A stretch of 7,893 bases of DNA from Lachnospiraceae bacterium. Lineage in GTDB: Bacteria; Bacillota_A; Clostridia; Lachnospirales; Lachnospiraceae. The notes below the pieces were generated by a model. That model was given only the letters and a program-made list of their open reading frames with translations, had not been told where the DNA came from and did no database searches. This document shows, one piece after another, positions 6,582 to 7,893 of the stretch. A program made the position numbers and the translations under genes. Numbering within the stretch: the stretch's first letter is position 1; each line of letters opens with the position of its first letter. The stretch covers positions 1 to 7,893 of the forward strand of contig JAIKXO010000136.1 of NCBI GenBank assembly GCA_024684065.1. Reading direction: 5' to 3'.

Positions 6582-7379
6582 GTGCGCTACGTCGGCTATA
6601 CAGCCCCAAAGCCGGAGGAGCTTTATGACCAGATTTATGACAGGTTCCTCAGGAAGGGTAGAAGAGAGGCGGTCGGCTACATAAGCCCTGATATTGATTA
6701 TGAGGCGTATGCTGGTTCAGTCTGGGATTATTTTATAAATAATGCGGTTTCGGTGTTCACGCTCGGGACTTTAAGCAACGGAATGGAATACAGCTCTACA
6801 GTTAAGTACTTCAAGCATTTCCGGCAGGGCAGGCATTTGCAGGCATATGCTGAGACATGCCTCCACCGGGTCATGGAGTTGGCCTGCATGCTGGACTATG
6901 TAGGGCAGGTGGGAAAAACAGGATATCCGGGCAATTATCCTCATATAAATGATTGTGTACCGGACGATTGCACCGCAGGTAACGAACCGGTGATAAGGGC
7001 CTCATACTGCTATGCGGTGAGAGGGTGTATTTATCTCGGGGACGTTTTCAGCCTTGATTATATCCTGAAGCCGTATAGTTCGGCATGCAGGGATGTCTAT
7101 GATACCTACAGCACGAATCTGGGCAGGCTGGACTATGAAGTCGATACATTGAACAGCCTGAAGCCTGTTGGCGGAATGAAACCATCCCAAATGCGGGCAG
7201 TATTAAAATGCCTGATTGCCCGTGACCAGTTCTGGTACCAGTCCGAAAAGTACCGGAAAGACATTCAAAAGCGCAGTTCATTTGATTTTTACGAGGAATG
7301 GAGAAATATACCTCCGGTGATATATGAGGTGGACCAGAAGAACGACAGCACGGTAACCATATATCGGATAGCTGCCTGA
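6582..7379 (+). CDS. Hypothetical 265-aa cysteine-containing protein
   Basis: I do not recognise this protein. It begins at GTG 6582 (VRYVGYTAPKPEELYDQIYD), the only canonical start in its frame, which is open from 6495. No purine-rich ribosome site lies upstream, and sequence looks coding from the first codon, so the 5' end may be missing or the gene poorly expressed. It is rich in Tyr and Asp, has eight Cys spread over about residues 90-210 (including DCVPDDC and YCYAVRGC), and has no signal peptide or membrane segment. The Cys are not in an obvious zinc-finger or Fe-S spacing. It starts 20 nt after the ATPase frame ends and may once have been co-transcribed with it. Confidence 0.6.
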   Translation: MRYVGYTAPKPEELYDQIYDRFLRKGRREAVGYISPDIDYEAYAGSVWDYFINNAVSVFTLGTLSNGMEYSSTVKYFKHFRQGRHLQAYAETCLHRVMELACMLDYVGQVGKTGYPGNYPHINDCVPDDCTAGNEPVIRASYCYAVRGCIYLGDVFSLDYILKPYSSACRDVYDTYSTNLGRLDYEVDTLNSLKPVGGMKPSQMRAVLKCLIARDQFWYQSEKYRKDIQKRSSFDFYEEWRNIPPVIYEVDQKNDSTVTIYRIAA

Positions 7380-7615
7380 TGGGAGAGGGTGCCTCATGAA
7401 TTAAAGCCGTTTGGATTTCTACGCATCTATCCAGTTTCGTGTCGCATTAAGTCCAAATATTGTATCAAATATAACTTCATCAACAACCACTTTCGTATAA
7501 ATTTAAGTTGAAATCGCCTACTTTGTATCAATTAAAGTTGAAAAAGCCGATTTTGTATCAATTCAGACTTGCAAAAAAGCCGACTTTGTATCAAATAGAG
7601 TTGAAAAAGCCGACT

Positions 7616-7658
7616 TTGTATCAATTCCAAGCTGAAAAATTTAAGTAATTTGATACAA
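7616..7658 (+). repeat. Copy 1 of a 39-41-nt GTATCA...TGATAC element, with long stem
   Basis: TTGTATCAA (7616-7624) pairs perfectly with TTGATACAA (7650-7658) across a 25-nt AT-rich loop. The first 28 nt from 7618 match the reverse complement of 7866-7893 at 24 positions, so a second copy lies in opposite orientation at the window edge. Confidence 0.6.
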
Positions 7659-7720
7659 TAATATCGTCTGAAAACTCTTTGTATCACGTTCAGTTGCAGT
7701 ATTGTATCAAATTCAGTTGC

Positions 7721-7739
7721 ATCGACAACAATTGTCGAT
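7721..7739. repeat. Perfect palindrome ATCGACAA-CAA-TTGTCGAT
   Basis: Two 8-nt arms are separated by 3 nt, just after the last TTGTATCA copy. No T-run follows. It is shaped like an operator for a dimeric regulator or a short cruciform. Confidence 0.5.
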
Positions 7740-7779
7740 TTAAGCGTATCTGATACATACTTGTTCATAATGCCAGAAC

Positions 7780-7803
7780 CCAGGAATGTAGCCAGGAATA
7801 TAG
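7780..7803. repeat. 12-bp tandem pair CCAGGAATRTAG
   Basis: CCAGGAATGTAG at 7780-7791 is followed directly by CCAGGAATATAG at 7792-7803, with one mismatch. Only two copies are present and no function is evident. Confidence 0.5.
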
Positions 7804-7809
7804 AAAACA

Positions 7810-7831
7810 GGGCGCTCCCGGGATTTTTTTT
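7810..7831 (+). terminator. Weak terminator-like hairpin and T-run
   Basis: GGG-CGCT-CCC (7810-7819) or the self-complementary TCCCGGGA is followed by eight T at 7824-7831. The stem is very short, so termination would be inefficient. It could serve the plus-strand transcripts, but it lies over 400 nt beyond the last gene. Confidence 0.25.
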
Positions 7832-7852
7832 GTTATATTAGCGAACAGTTTG

Positions 7853-7893
7853 GTATCAGTTTCCGCTTTAATTTTTAAACTTGAAATTGATAC
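7853..7893 (-). repeat. Copy 2 of the GTATCA...TGATAC element, inverted, at the window edge
   Basis: Read on the minus strand, it starts GTATCAATTTCAAG and ends in TGATAC (complement of 7853-7858), matching the copy at 7618-7656 over its first 28 nt with four mismatches. The window stops exactly at its outer end, so what follows is unseen. Confidence 0.55.

Larger units (their letters stand above)
7460..7756. repeat. Phased TTGTATCA array (iteron- or operator-like)
   Basis: The octamer TTGTATCA occurs at 7460, 7523, 7553, 7586, 7616, 7679 and 7702, with a degenerate copy (TTCGTATAA) at 7492, an inverted copy (TGATACAA) at 7651 and the perfect palindrome GTATC-T-GATAC at 7746-7756. Start-to-start steps in the core are 32, 31, 30, 33 and 30 bp, close to three helical turns. 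Between 7500 and 7620 the intervening bases are also conserved (GTTGAAAAAGCCGACTTT), so this part is a true tandem repeat. It could bind a dimeric DNA-binding protein on one face of the helix, as an origin iteron set, partition site or operator cluster. Confidence 0.7.
7380..7893. other. Gene-free AT-rich tail
   Basis: The final 514 bases hold no credible gene. The content is the TTGTATCA array, two palindromes, a 12-bp tandem pair, a weak terminator-like hairpin and an inverted repeat that ends at the window edge, each listed separately. The base composition is clearly more AT-rich than the coding regions to the left. Confidence 0.6.

Noticed and set aside
7460..7710. CRISPR array
   Set aside because: The conserved core is only 8 nt in most units, the intervening sequences are similar to each other rather than unique, and no cas gene is present.
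7532..7768. Minus-strand 78-aa frame with repeated LIQSRLFQL peptides
   Set aside because: The peptide repeat is only the translation of the TTGATACAA-containing array, whose units happen to be 30-33 nt. There is no ribosome site, and a stop interrupts the repeat at 7532 although the same repeats continue.

Overview
The window looks like an accessory, partly decaying stretch of a Bacillota chromosome, most likely a gut Lachnospiraceae-type clostridium. I base this on strong GGAGG-like ribosome sites, a sigma-A type promoter, and recognisable gene families: an Rpn/PD-(D/E)XK 'recombination-promoting nuclease' start, an ORC/AAA-like ATPase with a C-terminal winged helix, and an X2-like domain on a secreted protein. 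No database was searched, so all family names come from motif recognition.

Layout. At the left edge (1-56, minus) are the first 18 codons of an Rpn-family gene that reads out of the window. A non-coding gap with two small inverted repeats follows. Next is a plus-strand pair: a 562-aa protein with a charged helical N-terminal region and two Gly/Ala-rich hydrophobic regions (413-2101, with coding-like sequence continuing upstream to about 284 but no start codon there), then a 178-aa acidic protein resembling the YbjN/secretion-chaperone fold (2137-2673). The pair could be an exported membrane-active protein and its chaperone, but this is inference.

The centrepiece is 2830-5133. It has its own well-formed promoter (TTGCAT-18-TATAAT) and a roughly 108-nt structured leader. 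It encodes a 767-aa secreted protein: signal peptide, about 330 residues of Ala/Pro/Glu/Ser low-complexity repeats of three kinds, a cysteine-protease domain that matches streptococcal IdeS/Mac (IgG-degrading protease, MEROPS C66) at all catalytic positions, an acidic linker, and a C-terminal X2/Ig-like domain. There is no LPXTG anchor. An IdeS-type protease outside streptococci, on a repeat-built stalk, is the most notable item here.

Right of the protease is a graveyard: a 47-codon remnant of what looks like a glycosyltransferase N-terminus (5219-5362), a previously unremarked 10-bp-period tandem repeat (5397-5494), and an ATPase reading frame (5473-6561) that emerges directly from that repeat with no start codon and a damaged Walker A motif (Gly to Glu before the Lys). 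A 265-aa cysteine-containing orphan protein follows (6582-7379, GTG start).

The last 500 bases hold no convincing gene. They carry an array of the octamer TTGTATCA repeated about every 30-33 bp (about three helical turns), perfect palindromes, and a 39-41-nt element present once in each orientation, the second copy ending at the window edge. This resembles a phased protein-binding array or the end of a small repetitive element.
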